From assembly GCF_013623835.1 (NCBI RefSeq), contig NZ_JABKDE010000012.1, positions 1 to 64,000 on the forward strand: 64,000 nt of DNA, given 5' to 3'. The notes under the pieces were generated by a model, which saw only the letters and a program-made list of their open reading frames with translations, had not been told where the DNA came from and searched no databases. The DNA is from Brevibacterium oceani (lineage in GTDB: Bacteria > Actinomycetota > Actinomycetes > Actinomycetales > Brevibacteriaceae). The position numbers and the translations under genes are program-made. Below, piece after piece: positions 52,553-61,849 of the stretch. How positions within the stretch are numbered: position 1 is the first letter of the stretch; each line of letters begins with the position of its first letter.

Positions 52553-53430
52553 GGGGTCTCACTGCCGTTCATTGCCACCTTTTCACGAATGCTTTCGACG
52601 ATCGATTCGTAGTCGGCATTGCGGTAGTGGAAGGGTTGCGGTCCCCACTTATGGTCTCTTGCGATCCGAACGTCACTGCTTGCTCTCACCACGGACGACA
52701 TTGTCAGTGACTGTGCTTCTCTACGATACCGGATGTAGTGGGCATTCGCGGACAGAGCACGGTCGGCATATTCCTCTGCTTCGGTCGGTTTCACGGTTCG
52801 CAGGCTCTGCCATGCCTCGCTGACACCGCGACCGTTTGAAAGACCACGACCGGCCTCACGTGCTCCGCGTTGGAGCCGCCGCCATCCCCGGCCGAGCCTC
52901 GCGAGTCCGTCGTTCTGTGGGTGAGGCGCCCCGTCGACCGCGCCGGCCCACTCGATGTCGAGAAGAATGGTCTTCTCCCACAGTCCCGCAGCTTTGAGCT
53001 CCTCGATCAGCATCGTAAAGCCTGATTTCCACCGAGAGAAGTGCTCGTCGGTGCCGAACTCGATCAACCGAGCTCCCTCGCGACGTGCAACCCGAGCGGC
53101 TCCGCAGGCCTCGATCTCAAGCGAGTTCGTCATGGTGGTGTCGTCGGGGAACTTCCAGAATCCGCGCCTCTCGTCGACCAGGTCGAGAAGAACGACGTCG
53201 AGGTCATTCGCGTTCTTGAGGATCCTGGCGATGCCGGTTCCCTTGAGGTCACTGGTGACCATGCGCTTCTGGAATGCCGAATTCAGATCGCTGAGATCAA
53301 TACCGGTCGTTCCATGCGGCGATTCCAGACTCGTCACTGATTGCCTAGCCACGTAGGCCACGACCTCAGCCTCAGGCATGAATTCTGCAGTATCACGGCT
53401 CACACAGGAGCCGAAGATGGCGATCTTCAT
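52549..53430 (-). CDS. DUF6270 domain protein
   Basis: This 293-residue protein begins MKIAIFGSCVSRDTAEF, the hallmark of DUF6270, a family found in surface polysaccharide loci whose function is not established. The GSCxSRD segment is in the place of the GDS motif of SGNH hydrolases, so an esterase-like or acyltransferase-like fold with Cys as nucleophile is conceivable but unproven. A basic stretch with GRGWRRLQRGAREAGRG lies near residue 180. It overlaps the ABC ATPase stop by 4 nt and the first GT2-TagF start by 4 nt, so it is made with the polymer enzymes. Confidence 0.75.
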   Translation of the reverse strand: MKIAIFGSCVSRDTAEFMPEAEVVAYVARQSVTSLESPHGTTGIDLSDLNSAFQKRMVTSDLKGTGIARILKNANDLDVVLLDLVDERRGFWKFPDDTTMTNSLEIEACGAARVARREGARLIEFGTDEHFSRWKSGFTMLIEELKAAGLWEKTILLDIEWAGAVDGAPHPQNDGLARLGRGWRRLQRGAREAGRGLSNGRGVSEAWQSLRTVKPTEAEEYADRALSANAHYIRYRREAQSLTMSSVVRASSDVRIARDHKWGPQPFHYRNADYESIVESIREKVAMNGSETP

Positions 53431-54734
53431 CGGCCAGAATCCTGGTGGACGGCAGGAGCATTGTCTTCCTGACGCAAGCGCTGTCGCTCCTTGTAGCGTT
53501 CATCGGCGATCTGGCGTGCGCGAGAGGCAAGCCTGCGGCCGGTGAAGTCGTCGGCAGCAGCAACGGACGACGCTCGATCACTTGGATTCGCCGCCCGCAG
53601 AACGACACGCTTCTTACTAGGATTCAGTCGCAACGGCGGAGCATCGGAGATTCGCGGGGCGCTGACTGCCTGAGACGCAGGCTTAGGCAGCGATGGGAAC
53701 TTGGCCTTCGGCATTTCGTCATCGAAGGACCTCGGCCAGACCTGCTCCTCGGCGGCTGCCAGCATCGGCGTCGGAGTCTCTTCGACTTCGTCGACTTCAT
53801 GTTGCCTCTTCACATGGCGTGCAGCAACCATCTTCTGCTTAGTCTGACGCGCTGCGTGGCGCGGGATCGGGTTGCTGATGAGCTCGGGTTCGAGGATGTT
53901 GATCTCCTCTTTGACCGCGTTGCTCACCACGTCTGCGAGAAGTTTGTCGGCAATATCTTCTTTGCCCTTGGCGACGTTCCATGCCCACCAACGGTATTTC
54001 TCCGCCACCGCCTCCGCAGGGCCGTTCATGAGGATCTCGCCGCGATGCATCCACACGGCGCGGGTGCAGAGTTCCTGGATCACCTTGGCTGCGTGGTTAA
54101 CGAGCAGAACCGTGCCAGCTTCGGCGAGGAGTTCGTCCATCGCCCGTTCGCTGCGTTCGGCGAAGGTCGCGTCACCTGTGGACAGCGCTTCGTCGATGAG
54201 AAGGATCTTCGGTCTCGCGGCCAAGGCGATGGCGAACCTCAGACGAGCTCCCATGCCCGAAGAGTACGTGCCCATGGGCCGGTGAATTGCCGATCCCAGC
54301 GCCGAAAGCTCAACGACATAGTCAAAGGCCTCAGCTGCTTCGTCGGGCGATAGCCCCATCGCCAGGCAGCCGAGACGCACGTTCTCACTGCCCGACAGCG
54401 CAGGTTGGAGTGCAGCGCTGACGCCGAGTAGCAACGGCTGATAGCGGACGAGGATTCGACCACGATCAGGCTGTTCGACACCGGCGACGTTTCGGAGGAA
54501 TGTCGACTTTCCAGAGCCGTTAGCACCGACGATACCGACCATTTCTCCCTCACGCGCGACGAAGTTCACTCCCCGCAGAGCGCGGACCGTGGTCTGGCCA
54601 GCACGTCCTGCAACGGCGTTCGTCAATCGGCGAAGGCCCTTGGCCCTTTGACTCGGGTCGTTCGTGTTGACGGTGTAGCGAACTTGAACGTTCTCGGCGA
54701 TGATATTGGGTTCCTGGAGCTCAGATTCGGCCAT
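53427..54734 (-). CDS. Polysaccharide/teichoic acid ABC exporter ATPase (TagH/Wzt-like)
   Basis: This 435-residue ATPase has Walker A GANGSGKST near residue 74, the signature YSSGMGARLRFAIALA near 155, Walker B ILLIDEALSTGD near 180, and H-loop LLVNHAAK near 215. A long C-terminal extension of about 180 residues, rich in basic and Pro residues, is not recognised. It is not a clear Wzt carbohydrate-binding domain. It pairs with the permease at 54721-55620, with which it overlaps by 14 nt. It should energise transfer of undecaprenol-linked polymer to the outer face. Confidence 0.87.
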   Translation of the reverse strand: MAESELQEPNIIAENVQVRYTVNTNDPSQRAKGLRRLTNAVAGRAGQTTVRALRGVNFVAREGEMVGIVGANGSGKSTFLRNVAGVEQPDRGRILVRYQPLLLGVSAALQPALSGSENVRLGCLAMGLSPDEAAEAFDYVVELSALGSAIHRPMGTYSSGMGARLRFAIALAARPKILLIDEALSTGDATFAERSERAMDELLAEAGTVLLVNHAAKVIQELCTRAVWMHRGEILMNGPAEAVAEKYRWWAWNVAKGKEDIADKLLADVVSNAVKEEINILEPELISNPIPRHAARQTKQKMVAARHVKRQHEVDEVEETPTPMLAAAEEQVWPRSFDDEMPKAKFPSLPKPASQAVSAPRISDAPPLRLNPSKKRVVLRAANPSDRASSVAAADDFTGRRLASRARQIADERYKERQRLRQEDNAPAVHQDSGR

Positions 54735-55620
54735 AGCTCTCCTCCCCTCTCCAGAAGAACAGGAAGCCGACGATGAGCAGTCCAAACGCCCAGAAGATTC
54801 CCACGAACCAGAGCCATGGGTCCGTGTCGACGCCGTAGAGCAGGGAATTGCGCACGATCGTGAGGTAGGAGTGCATCGGGTTGAACTGCATCGCAGCCAA
54901 AAGGAGCGGGTGATCCGACAGCCGGTCTTCAATGGAGAAGAAGACGCCAGAACCGTAGAGCCAGAATCGGCTGACAATCGACATGAAGTTCGTGAGGTCA
55001 GGAATCTTGTGGCCGATTCGAGCTAGCAAACAGGCAAGTCCGACGTTGAAGATAGTCTGCAGGATGATGACGGGAATGACGAGGACGACTCTCCACGTGA
55101 TGACTTCTAGGTCCGGAAGTACCAAGATGAGAACGATCATCACGGCGAGAGTCGGAATGAAATCGAGAAAGTTCCGGACGACAACCGAGATCGGCAGCGC
55201 AGCACGCGGGAACTGAAATCCTTTGATCATCGATGCTCCGGAGCGGATCGCTCCGGTTCCACCCGTCATCGACTTTCCGGTGAACTGGAAGAAGAACACT
55301 CCGATGACCAAGTAGCCGAGGAAGTTGTCGATACCGCGGGAGGACTGGAGGATGAATCCGAAGATGAACCAGAACGCGAGAACCGACAGGAGCGGGTTGA
55401 GGAAGAGCCACCCGTAGCCTAGGAGGTTCTTCCTCGTTGACCCGCTCATCTTGGCCCGTGATTCGGCGAGGATGAAGTGCCGGCGATTCCACAGGGCCGC
55501 CAGGTAGCTTCGCAGGCTGGTCCGTCGGCCGACAGGAACGAGCCCTTCGCTCGAGACCGAAGGGATCGTGCTTAGGCCGAGAGGGTTCTTCGTCTCGACC
55601 GTTTGCGATTTCTCACTCAC
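54721..55620 (-). CDS. Polysaccharide/teichoic acid ABC-2 exporter permease (TagG/Wzm-like)
   Basis: This 299-residue membrane protein has an N-terminal cytosolic stretch followed by about six helices, beginning LLGYGWLFLNPLLSVLAFWF near residue 85, and GASMIKGFQFPRAALPISVV near 150, typical of ABC-2 type exporters. The start is the GTG at 55620, overlapping the glycosyltransferase stop (GTGA) with AGGAG upstream; the longer open frame is not needed. It forms the channel with the next gene's ATPase. Confidence 0.87.
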   Translation of the reverse strand: MSEKSQTVETKNPLGLSTIPSVSSEGLVPVGRRTSLRSYLAALWNRRHFILAESRAKMSGSTRKNLLGYGWLFLNPLLSVLAFWFIFGFILQSSRGIDNFLGYLVIGVFFFQFTGKSMTGGTGAIRSGASMIKGFQFPRAALPISVVVRNFLDFIPTLAVMIVLILVLPDLEVITWRVVLVIPVIILQTIFNVGLACLLARIGHKIPDLTNFMSIVSRFWLYGSGVFFSIEDRLSDHPLLLAAMQFNPMHSYLTIVRNSLLYGVDTDPWLWFVGIFWAFGLLIVGFLFFWRGEESYGRI

Positions 55621-57353
55621 TGCGCGGCGACTCCTGCGAGCTGGGAATAGACCTGACCATAGCGGCGACCGATGTCCTTCCATCTCCGTGTCGCGAGAAC
55701 ATGTTCACGTCCGTTCTGTCCGAAACTCTTTCTTGTACCTTCGTCGAAAGCCAGCTCCGACAGCACATCGGCCAATTCTCTCGGATTTTCCGGGCTCACG
55801 CACACTCCTGCAGAGTCCGGGATGAGTTCCCGCAGTGCCGGCAGGTCCGAGATGACGACCGGTCGAGCCAGCCCCATGGCTTCGATGGGTTTGATCGGGG
55901 TGACAAGTCGGCACACCGGTTCGTCCTTTCGAGGGACAACGATAGCGTCGAGGGCGAGCTGGTGCTCGACCGCTTCCGCTTGGGAGACGCGTCCGGTGAA
56001 CACTGCGTGCTCCCCCAACGCACGAGCACGCTCGCGCAGTGAGGGAAGAGCCACACCGTCTCCGGCGATGAGCAGCCTGAGGTCGACCCCCTGGCTGCGC
56101 GCGACGGTGACAGCGTCGACGAGGTCGTCGAGTCCCTCGTATCCGACGATCGAGGCTGCGGTGCCCACCCAGATGCCTGCCTCGGGCAAGCCCAAGCCGG
56201 TCCGCACCTCGGAGGGGGTCCGTGCGACGTCGGCGTCGACGACGGCTTCGGAGACAGAGTTCGGGATGAGGGTGATCGACTCCGCCGGCACTCCCCCGGT
56301 GATGAGGTGCTCGCGCATCGTCTCGCCGAGGGTGATGACGGCGTCGGCAGCCGAGGCGACCTCGATCTCTTTGGCCCGCATGAGTTCGAAGCGCTGACTG
56401 GCCCGACGCGCCTTACGCTCTGCAGGGGTGCCTCCAGCGGCCGCCCAGGTCTCTTCGAGGACGCCGCGAACCTCGTAGACCCACGGCAGTCCGGTCACCT
56501 TTGCTGCGGCACCGGTGGCCAGTCCGTTGACATGGTGCGTGGTCGTGTGGAGGACCTCGGCTCCGCGGTTCTGCGCCTGAGTTGCGAGCCAGCTCGCCTG
56601 ATCATCGAGGCGCGCGGTCGGGGTGGACAGCGGGCGGAGGGGAATCTGCCGGAGATAGTCGACACCGTCGACGGTCTCGATCGGACCCGAACTCACCCTT
56701 CCGATCGTCACCGGGTAGGAGGGCCGGGTCGCCGCAGCCACCTCGTGTCCGGCCTCCTTGAGCGTTGTGAGGATGGCGTGCGAACGGTAGGCGTAACCGG
56801 AACGGGTGTGCGGCAGCGAGTTCGTCAGCACGTACAGTGCCGAGGGCAGCGGGTTCGGCTTCGTCGGTCGCGACGGGCGTGCGGTGATGTGGCTGTTCAC
56901 TTCTGGCCACCAGCCGGGCTGCAGACTCCGTCTCTCTTCGATGAGCCGGGTTCGGCGAGCGCCTGCAGGCAGCACGGCGATTGCTCCGTCGATGTCTCCC
57001 TTGGTCCACCGAATGCGCGAGGACAGTGCTGCGGTTCGTGGAACCGTCTCGGCGATGGTCTCGGCCTCGTCGAGCAGACCGAGGTTGAGGGCGATCTCGC
57101 CGAGCAGTCGGGAAGGTGTTCGCGAGCAGTTGACAAGTTCTTTGGCGGTCGTCTCCTGACCGAGCAGCCATGCAGACGCGGCTTGGCCGGCATCTCCGGG
57201 AAACCGGCCGATCACTCGTCCCACGACTCTCGAAGCCGGCCCAGGCAGGCGGCGGGCGAGCTGCATACCGAAGAAGACGCGGTCGTCGGTGATGTGCGCA
57301 GCCGTCGTCGTGACGACGTTGGTGATCTGGCGGGCGAGAAAGCTGAGGTTCAC
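55617..57353 (-). CDS. GT4 family glycosyltransferase with helical N-terminal extension
   Basis: This 578-residue enzyme has an extra N-terminal part of about 170 residues, largely helical and with LNLGLLDEAETIAETVPRTA resembling TPR-type helices. The GT4 domain follows: LTNSLPHTRSGYAYRSHAIL near 175, a nucleotide-sugar region with WVGTAASIVGYEGLDDLVDA near 365 and the E-x7-E stretch in PIKPIEAMGLARPVVISDLP near 485. GT4 enzymes add sugars from nucleotide donors. The GTG at 57353 overlaps the previous stop. It acts in the cytosol on the lipid-linked intermediate. Confidence 0.85.
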   Translation of the reverse strand: MNLSFLARQITNVVTTTAAHITDDRVFFGMQLARRLPGPASRVVGRVIGRFPGDAGQAASAWLLGQETTAKELVNCSRTPSRLLGEIALNLGLLDEAETIAETVPRTAALSSRIRWTKGDIDGAIAVLPAGARRTRLIEERRSLQPGWWPEVNSHITARPSRPTKPNPLPSALYVLTNSLPHTRSGYAYRSHAILTTLKEAGHEVAAATRPSYPVTIGRVSSGPIETVDGVDYLRQIPLRPLSTPTARLDDQASWLATQAQNRGAEVLHTTTHHVNGLATGAAAKVTGLPWVYEVRGVLEETWAAAGGTPAERKARRASQRFELMRAKEIEVASAADAVITLGETMREHLITGGVPAESITLIPNSVSEAVVDADVARTPSEVRTGLGLPEAGIWVGTAASIVGYEGLDDLVDAVTVARSQGVDLRLLIAGDGVALPSLRERARALGEHAVFTGRVSQAEAVEHQLALDAIVVPRKDEPVCRLVTPIKPIEAMGLARPVVISDLPALRELIPDSAGVCVSPENPRELADVLSELAFDEGTRKSFGQNGREHVLATRRWKDIGRRYGQVYSQLAGVAAQ

Positions 57354-58711
57354 GAGATCGCCTGCCTGAGGATGCGTTCGTAGCCATGGCCCATCGCCGC
57401 GGCAGAGGCATGACGGATGACCCATTCGCGAGGATCCATGCCGTCGGGTGCGTCCTGGCCGAAGGAATCACCGGACTCGATGCGGTCGCGCATCACCGTC
57501 ATAGCGGATGCGACGGCATCCACATCGCCGGGGCTCGCGACCTCGCCGGCCGCAGTGCCGATGATGATGTCGGCAGCTTCCCCTGCAACGACGCCGAGGA
57601 CGGGTATCCGCCGGGCCATGAGCGAATAGAGCTTGGACGGGACCGTGTATTCGTAGGAATCGAGCGGACTGAGGCTGACGAGTCCGGCATCGGCCCACTC
57701 CCAGTGCGCGGCGAGCTCTGCACCCGCGTGCTGGGGGAAGAACTCGACGGGGACGCGATTGATCTCGGCATCATCCTTGAGCGCCGCCGCGTCGACACCG
57801 TCGCCGACGATGCGCAGGCGAACCCCTTCAGCCCTCGCCAAGGCGCGGATCGATGTGGACAGGTCCTGGGATCGCCCGACGGTGCCGACATAGAGCAGAT
57901 TGAGGCCGCTGCGCCCCTCTCTGTCTTTCTTCGCAGTGCTGGAAGATGCGGAGAGTTCCGCAGCTTCGGACGAGATGACGGGAATCGCGCCGGTCGCAGT
58001 CAGTCCCGAGGCACCGGCGAGTTCTGCCGGAGAGACGCCGCTGCGCACGACCTCGGCGGTGACGCCACGGGCCTCAAGCCTCTGCTTGAAGCCGTCAGTG
58101 GTGACGACAACGACGGCGGCCCGCCGTTGAGCACGGGTGAAGAGATTCGGCAGGACGTCCCGCTCGAAACGACCAGTGATCGAGCTCGGCAGGTACCGAC
58201 CGAGAGCTCCGGTGACCAGGTTCATCTCCGAGATGAGATCAGGCCAGGCGTCGCGCACCTCGGCGACGTGCGGCACCCGCAGCAGTCGCGAGAGCGCGTC
58301 CCCGGCGAGCAGGAACGGCAGGGCCGGTGTCGTGGAGACGATGACATCGGGTTTCATTCGACCGCGCAGCCGGTCGACGACGGCAGACCAGGCACCGGTG
58401 GCCGAGACCGTCTGGTCGAGCAGCTGACGGATCATCGAGGAACCGCTGTGCAGATAGGGCACACGCAGGATTCGTTCTCCGTCGACACCGGCATCCCAGG
58501 TTCCGCCGAGGCGCACGTCGACGCGGCGGCGTCCCCGACCGACCTTGGAGCCGAAGAACCCGTCCCGGTCCGGGTAGGGGTAGTGCGGGTGCGGGGCGAC
58601 GGTGATGACGTCATGTCCGGCCGTGCGCAGGTGATCGTTGAGGATCCGCCACCGCCGCTGCGGGGCGCCGACCTCCGGGTAATAGTAGTGACTGAGTAGG
58701 ACGATTCTCAT
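57350..58711 (-). CDS. GT4 family glycosyltransferase (WcaI-like)
   Basis: This 453-residue enzyme starts MRIVLLSHYYYPEVGAPQRR and carries VPHVAEVRDAWPDLISEMNL near residue 140, VVVVTTDGFKQRLEARGVTA near 198 and LLYVGTVGRSQDLSTSIRAL near 270, as in WcaI/WbuB-type glycosyltransferases. The frame is open to 59065, but that part is shadow over the WecA-like gene; the ATG at 58711 overlaps its stop (ATGA). It probably adds the second sugar to the lipid carrier. Confidence 0.86.
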   Translation of the reverse strand: MRIVLLSHYYYPEVGAPQRRWRILNDHLRTAGHDVITVAPHPHYPYPDRDGFFGSKVGRGRRRVDVRLGGTWDAGVDGERILRVPYLHSGSSMIRQLLDQTVSATGAWSAVVDRLRGRMKPDVIVSTTPALPFLLAGDALSRLLRVPHVAEVRDAWPDLISEMNLVTGALGRYLPSSITGRFERDVLPNLFTRAQRRAAVVVVTTDGFKQRLEARGVTAEVVRSGVSPAELAGASGLTATGAIPVISSEAAELSASSSTAKKDREGRSGLNLLYVGTVGRSQDLSTSIRALARAEGVRLRIVGDGVDAAALKDDAEINRVPVEFFPQHAGAELAAHWEWADAGLVSLSPLDSYEYTVPSKLYSLMARRIPVLGVVAGEAADIIIGTAAGEVASPGDVDAVASAMTVMRDRIESGDSFGQDAPDGMDPREWVIRHASAAAMGHGYERILRQAIS

Positions 58712-59745
58712 GCGTGCACCGCCTCGACGGAATTGCGCTTGCGCAGCCACAGCGGCACGAGGGTATAGAGCCCGAGCAGGAAGACCCAGAACACATGAGA
58801 AGGATACGTCGAAGCCGTGTTGCCGCCCACCAACGTCGGCACGGAGAGAATGCACGCCAGCACGCTCAGCGCGGCATGGAACAGGGAGACAGCGCCGTGC
58901 GACCAGCCGGCCTGCTGGATGCGCTGGTAGATATGTTCGCGGTGCGGCAGAAAGATGTTCTCGCCCCGAAAGAGCCGCAGCACGAGGGTGAGCCCGACGT
59001 CGAAGAACACGAAGATCATCGGCGCGACGATGACGACGATCGGCACGCCCTGGACGAACAGCCACACAGCGAGGACGAAGACGGCAGCACCGATTCCATA
59101 GCTTCCGGTGTCTCCGAGGAACGCCTTCGCCCGGCCCAGGTTGAACGGCAGGAATCCGATGGCAGCGCCGGCCACCGCCAACGCCAGGAGAGTCAGGTCG
59201 TTCTCACCGATCCATGCGCCGACGAAGGCGAACCATCCGGTGGTGACGATGGTCCACTCGGCGACATAGCCGTTGAGACCGTCGACGAAGTTCACCGCAT
59301 TGACGGTGCCGACTCCGATGACGGCGAAGGCAAGCGCATGGGCGAGACCCTGAGTGGAGAACATCGCGATGGTCGCGCTGAAGATCAGTGCCAGAACCAC
59401 CTGTCCGATGAGACGTCCGGCCGGACGCAGTGAGTCGAGGTCGTCGCTCATCCCGATCGCCGAATAGCACCAGGTGAGCACCAGGAATCCGATCGGCAGG
59501 AGGATGCTGCCGACTCCGAACATCCCGTGTTCGATGATGCTCCAGATCATCGCCACCACAGTGGCGACGGTGATGCCGCAACCGATGGCGATCCCACCGC
59601 CGCGCACCGTCGACTGGGTGTGAGAGGAACGGTGCGAGGGAACGTCGACGATGCCGGCCCTGCGAAGAAGCGGGAAGGTGATGAGCGCGCTGAGTGCCGT
59701 GGCCACCGCGGCGGCGACGACGATCAGCAGCGATTGAAGGTCCAT
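58708..59745 (-). CDS. Undecaprenyl-phosphate sugar-1-phosphate transferase (WecA/TagO/WbpL family)
   Basis: This 345-residue protein has about 10-11 helices and the family motifs: PSHRSSHTQSTVRGGGIAIG near residue 35, GMSDDLDSLRPAGR with the Asp-Asp pair near 97, NFVDGLNG near 150, and HREHIYQRIQQAG near 268. Enzymes of this group put the first sugar-1-phosphate (often GlcNAc or a deoxy-aminosugar) on undecaprenyl phosphate in the membrane and so start polymer synthesis. It shares one base with the WbpM-like stop (TGATG). Confidence 0.9.
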   Translation of the reverse strand: MDLQSLLIVVAAAVATALSALITFPLLRRAGIVDVPSHRSSHTQSTVRGGGIAIGCGITVATVVAMIWSIIEHGMFGVGSILLPIGFLVLTWCYSAIGMSDDLDSLRPAGRLIGQVVLALIFSATIAMFSTQGLAHALAFAVIGVGTVNAVNFVDGLNGYVAEWTIVTTGWFAFVGAWIGENDLTLLALAVAGAAIGFLPFNLGRAKAFLGDTGSYGIGAAVFVLAVWLFVQGVPIVVIVAPMIFVFFDVGLTLVLRLFRGENIFLPHREHIYQRIQQAGWSHGAVSLFHAALSVLACILSVPTLVGGNTASTYPSHVFWVFLLGLYTLVPLWLRKRNSVEAVHA

Positions 59746-61748
59746 CAGTGGCCGGCTCCGGTGTCCTGGGCATCAGCGAAGAGTTCGACCGAGGGTGCAT
59801 CGATGAGTCCGGTCAGGTGTGCTTCGAGCTCTGGCCGATTCGTGAAGACACGTGGATCGCGCGACTCGGCCACGAGGTCTCTCAGCGCGGCGAGATCGAT
59901 CGGGGAGATCGGCACCTGAGTGATCAGAGGATGTTTGGGCCTGTTGTCGACCTCGCCAGGTGACAGGAGTGCCTCGGTGAGCTTCTCGCCCGGGCGCAGA
60001 CCCGTATAGACGATCTGCACATCGCTGCGGCCCGAGAGTGCGATGACTCGCCTGGCAAGGTCATCGATCCGGATCGGTGCGCCCATATCGAGCACGAGTG
60101 TCTCACCCGGTTCGCCGATGGCGGCCGCCTGCAGCACGAGTTCGCATGCCTCATCGGCGGTCATGAAATAGCGCGTCACTTCAGGATCGGTGACCGTCAC
60201 AGGATCACCGGCAGCCACCTGTGCCACGAACGTCTCGAGCACCGAACCGCGGGAGCCGAGCACATTGCCGAACCGCACAGACATGTACCGTCGCCCGGTC
60301 TCCGCGGCCACCGAGGCGACCGCCCGCTCGATGGAGAACTTCGTCCGCCCGAGCACGGAGGTTGCACCGGCAGCCTTGTCAGTCGAAATGTGCACGAAGG
60401 AATCGACGTCGTTGGCCACGGCGGCGTTGAGGAGATCGAGGCTGGCTCCCACATTGGTGCGCACAGCCTGTTCCGGGAAGCGTTCAAGGAACGTGAGATG
60501 TTTGAGCGCCGCGGCGTGGAAGATGATGTCCGGCTTCGCCTCTGCGACGAGGGCATCGACGAACGCGGGGTCGCGCAGGTCTCCGAGGACGAGATCGTCA
60601 CTGGTCAGCAGCGCGGACCCTTCGAGACCGAGTTCCGTGGCGTGCAGACCGGATTCGTCCCGATCGGTCATGACGAGTCTGGCCGGGTCGAAGCGAAAGA
60701 CCTGGCGGCACAGCTGGGAGCCGATGGAACCGCCGGCGCCGGTGACAAGGACGACCTTGCCGGTGATCGCTGTGGCGATGTCGTCGATGTTCGTCGAGAT
60801 CGGTTTGCGTCCGATGAGGTCTTCGAGGCTGACGTCGCGGAATCCGCGATGGCGCAGGTCGGCCACGTCATGAGAGTCTGGTTCGGGCCGGGAGACTTGG
60901 GTGTCCGAGAGCTTCGGCATGATCTTGATCTCGACCGGGCGGGATTCGAGGTTCGATGCGATCCGAGACAGTTCTTCCGGCGGAAGGTCGGCGATGGCGA
61001 TGATGACCACGCCGGCACCCGTGCGGTCGACATGTGTGCCGATGTCGCTGATCGGCCCGAGAACGCGGGTGCCGTTATAACGCAGGTGCCGTTTCGCTGG
61101 GTCGTCGTCGAGGATGCCGACGGCAACGTATTCGTTCCGGGTGTCCTGCGCGATCATGTCGAGGGCAAGTGTCCCCTGATTGCCGGCACCGACGACGAGG
61201 GTAGGCCGTGAGGACCCCGATGACGTGAGAGTTCGCTGCCGCAGGTTGCGGCGCACCCAGTTTTCGAGGCTCTTGGCCACGATCATCAGCGCACCGGCGG
61301 CGATCGGCACGCTGGTGGGAATGAGCAGACTGTCGGCGAAGGCGAATTCGGCCACCCACATGAGGCCCACGCCCAGGGCAACCGTTCCGACGATGGCTGC
61401 GAACTGGTCGGTCGATCCGCGACGGTAGCGGCCGCGATAGATGGCCAGCGGTCCGCCGATGAGGAAGACGACCAGAGCGATCGCCGAACAGACGAACATC
61501 CCAGGCGCATTGACCATGTATGTATGGAAGTCGTATCGCACCAGTGTCATCGCCACGACGAGGAAGGCGAAGACGAAACCGTCGATGAGCGAGAGCGCCA
61601 GTGCCCTGCCATGACGTCTCATTGGGGTCCGTGAGGGAATGGGCTCAGGATTGCTTCCCACTGTCCTCTTTTCATTCTGGTTCCTCGTCCGGCTTCGCGG
61701 AGCCACTTGCAACTTTCCGATTGTACTATTGGCGTTAACAGGTTTCAT
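59745..61748 (-). CDS. Membrane-anchored nucleotide-sugar 4,6-dehydratase (WbpM/CapD-like)
   Basis: This protein of about 667 residues has four N-terminal helices, a Rossmann-like middle domain, then an SDR domain: VLVTGAGGSIGSQLCRQVFR near residue 345 binds NAD, FHAAALKHLTFLERFPEQAV near 430 carries the family MxK-like region in place of YxxxK, and STDKAAGATSVLGRTK near 470 the Ser/Thr-Asp-Lys. WbpM and FlaA1 make UDP-4-keto-6-deoxy sugars from UDP-GlcNAc. The start is uncertain: ATG 61748, GTG 61706 (GGAAAG upstream), GTG 61661 and ATG 61622 are all in frame. First gene of the leftward operon. Confidence 0.87.
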   Translation of the reverse strand: MKPVNANSTIGKLQVAPRSRTRNQNEKRTVGSNPEPIPSRTPMRRHGRALALSLIDGFVFAFLVVAMTLVRYDFHTYMVNAPGMFVCSAIALVVFLIGGPLAIYRGRYRRGSTDQFAAIVGTVALGVGLMWVAEFAFADSLLIPTSVPIAAGALMIVAKSLENWVRRNLRQRTLTSSGSSRPTLVVGAGNQGTLALDMIAQDTRNEYVAVGILDDDPAKRHLRYNGTRVLGPISDIGTHVDRTGAGVVIIAIADLPPEELSRIASNLESRPVEIKIMPKLSDTQVSRPEPDSHDVADLRHRGFRDVSLEDLIGRKPISTNIDDIATAITGKVVLVTGAGGSIGSQLCRQVFRFDPARLVMTDRDESGLHATELGLEGSALLTSDDLVLGDLRDPAFVDALVAEAKPDIIFHAAALKHLTFLERFPEQAVRTNVGASLDLLNAAVANDVDSFVHISTDKAAGATSVLGRTKFSIERAVASVAAETGRRYMSVRFGNVLGSRGSVLETFVAQVAAGDPVTVTDPEVTRYFMTADEACELVLQAAAIGEPGETLVLDMGAPIRIDDLARRVIALSGRSDVQIVYTGLRPGEKLTEALLSPGEVDNRPKHPLITQVPISPIDLAALRDLVAESRDPRVFTNRPELEAHLTGLIDAPSVELFADAQDTGAGH

Positions 61749-61849
61749 ACAGAAATGACGTTGTGAACTCTGAGCGTCGAAGGCCGTCGACTGCCTGCGA
61801 TTCACTTCCCCGCTTCCGCACACTGGCTACCGCCGAGAGGACTCATGAC

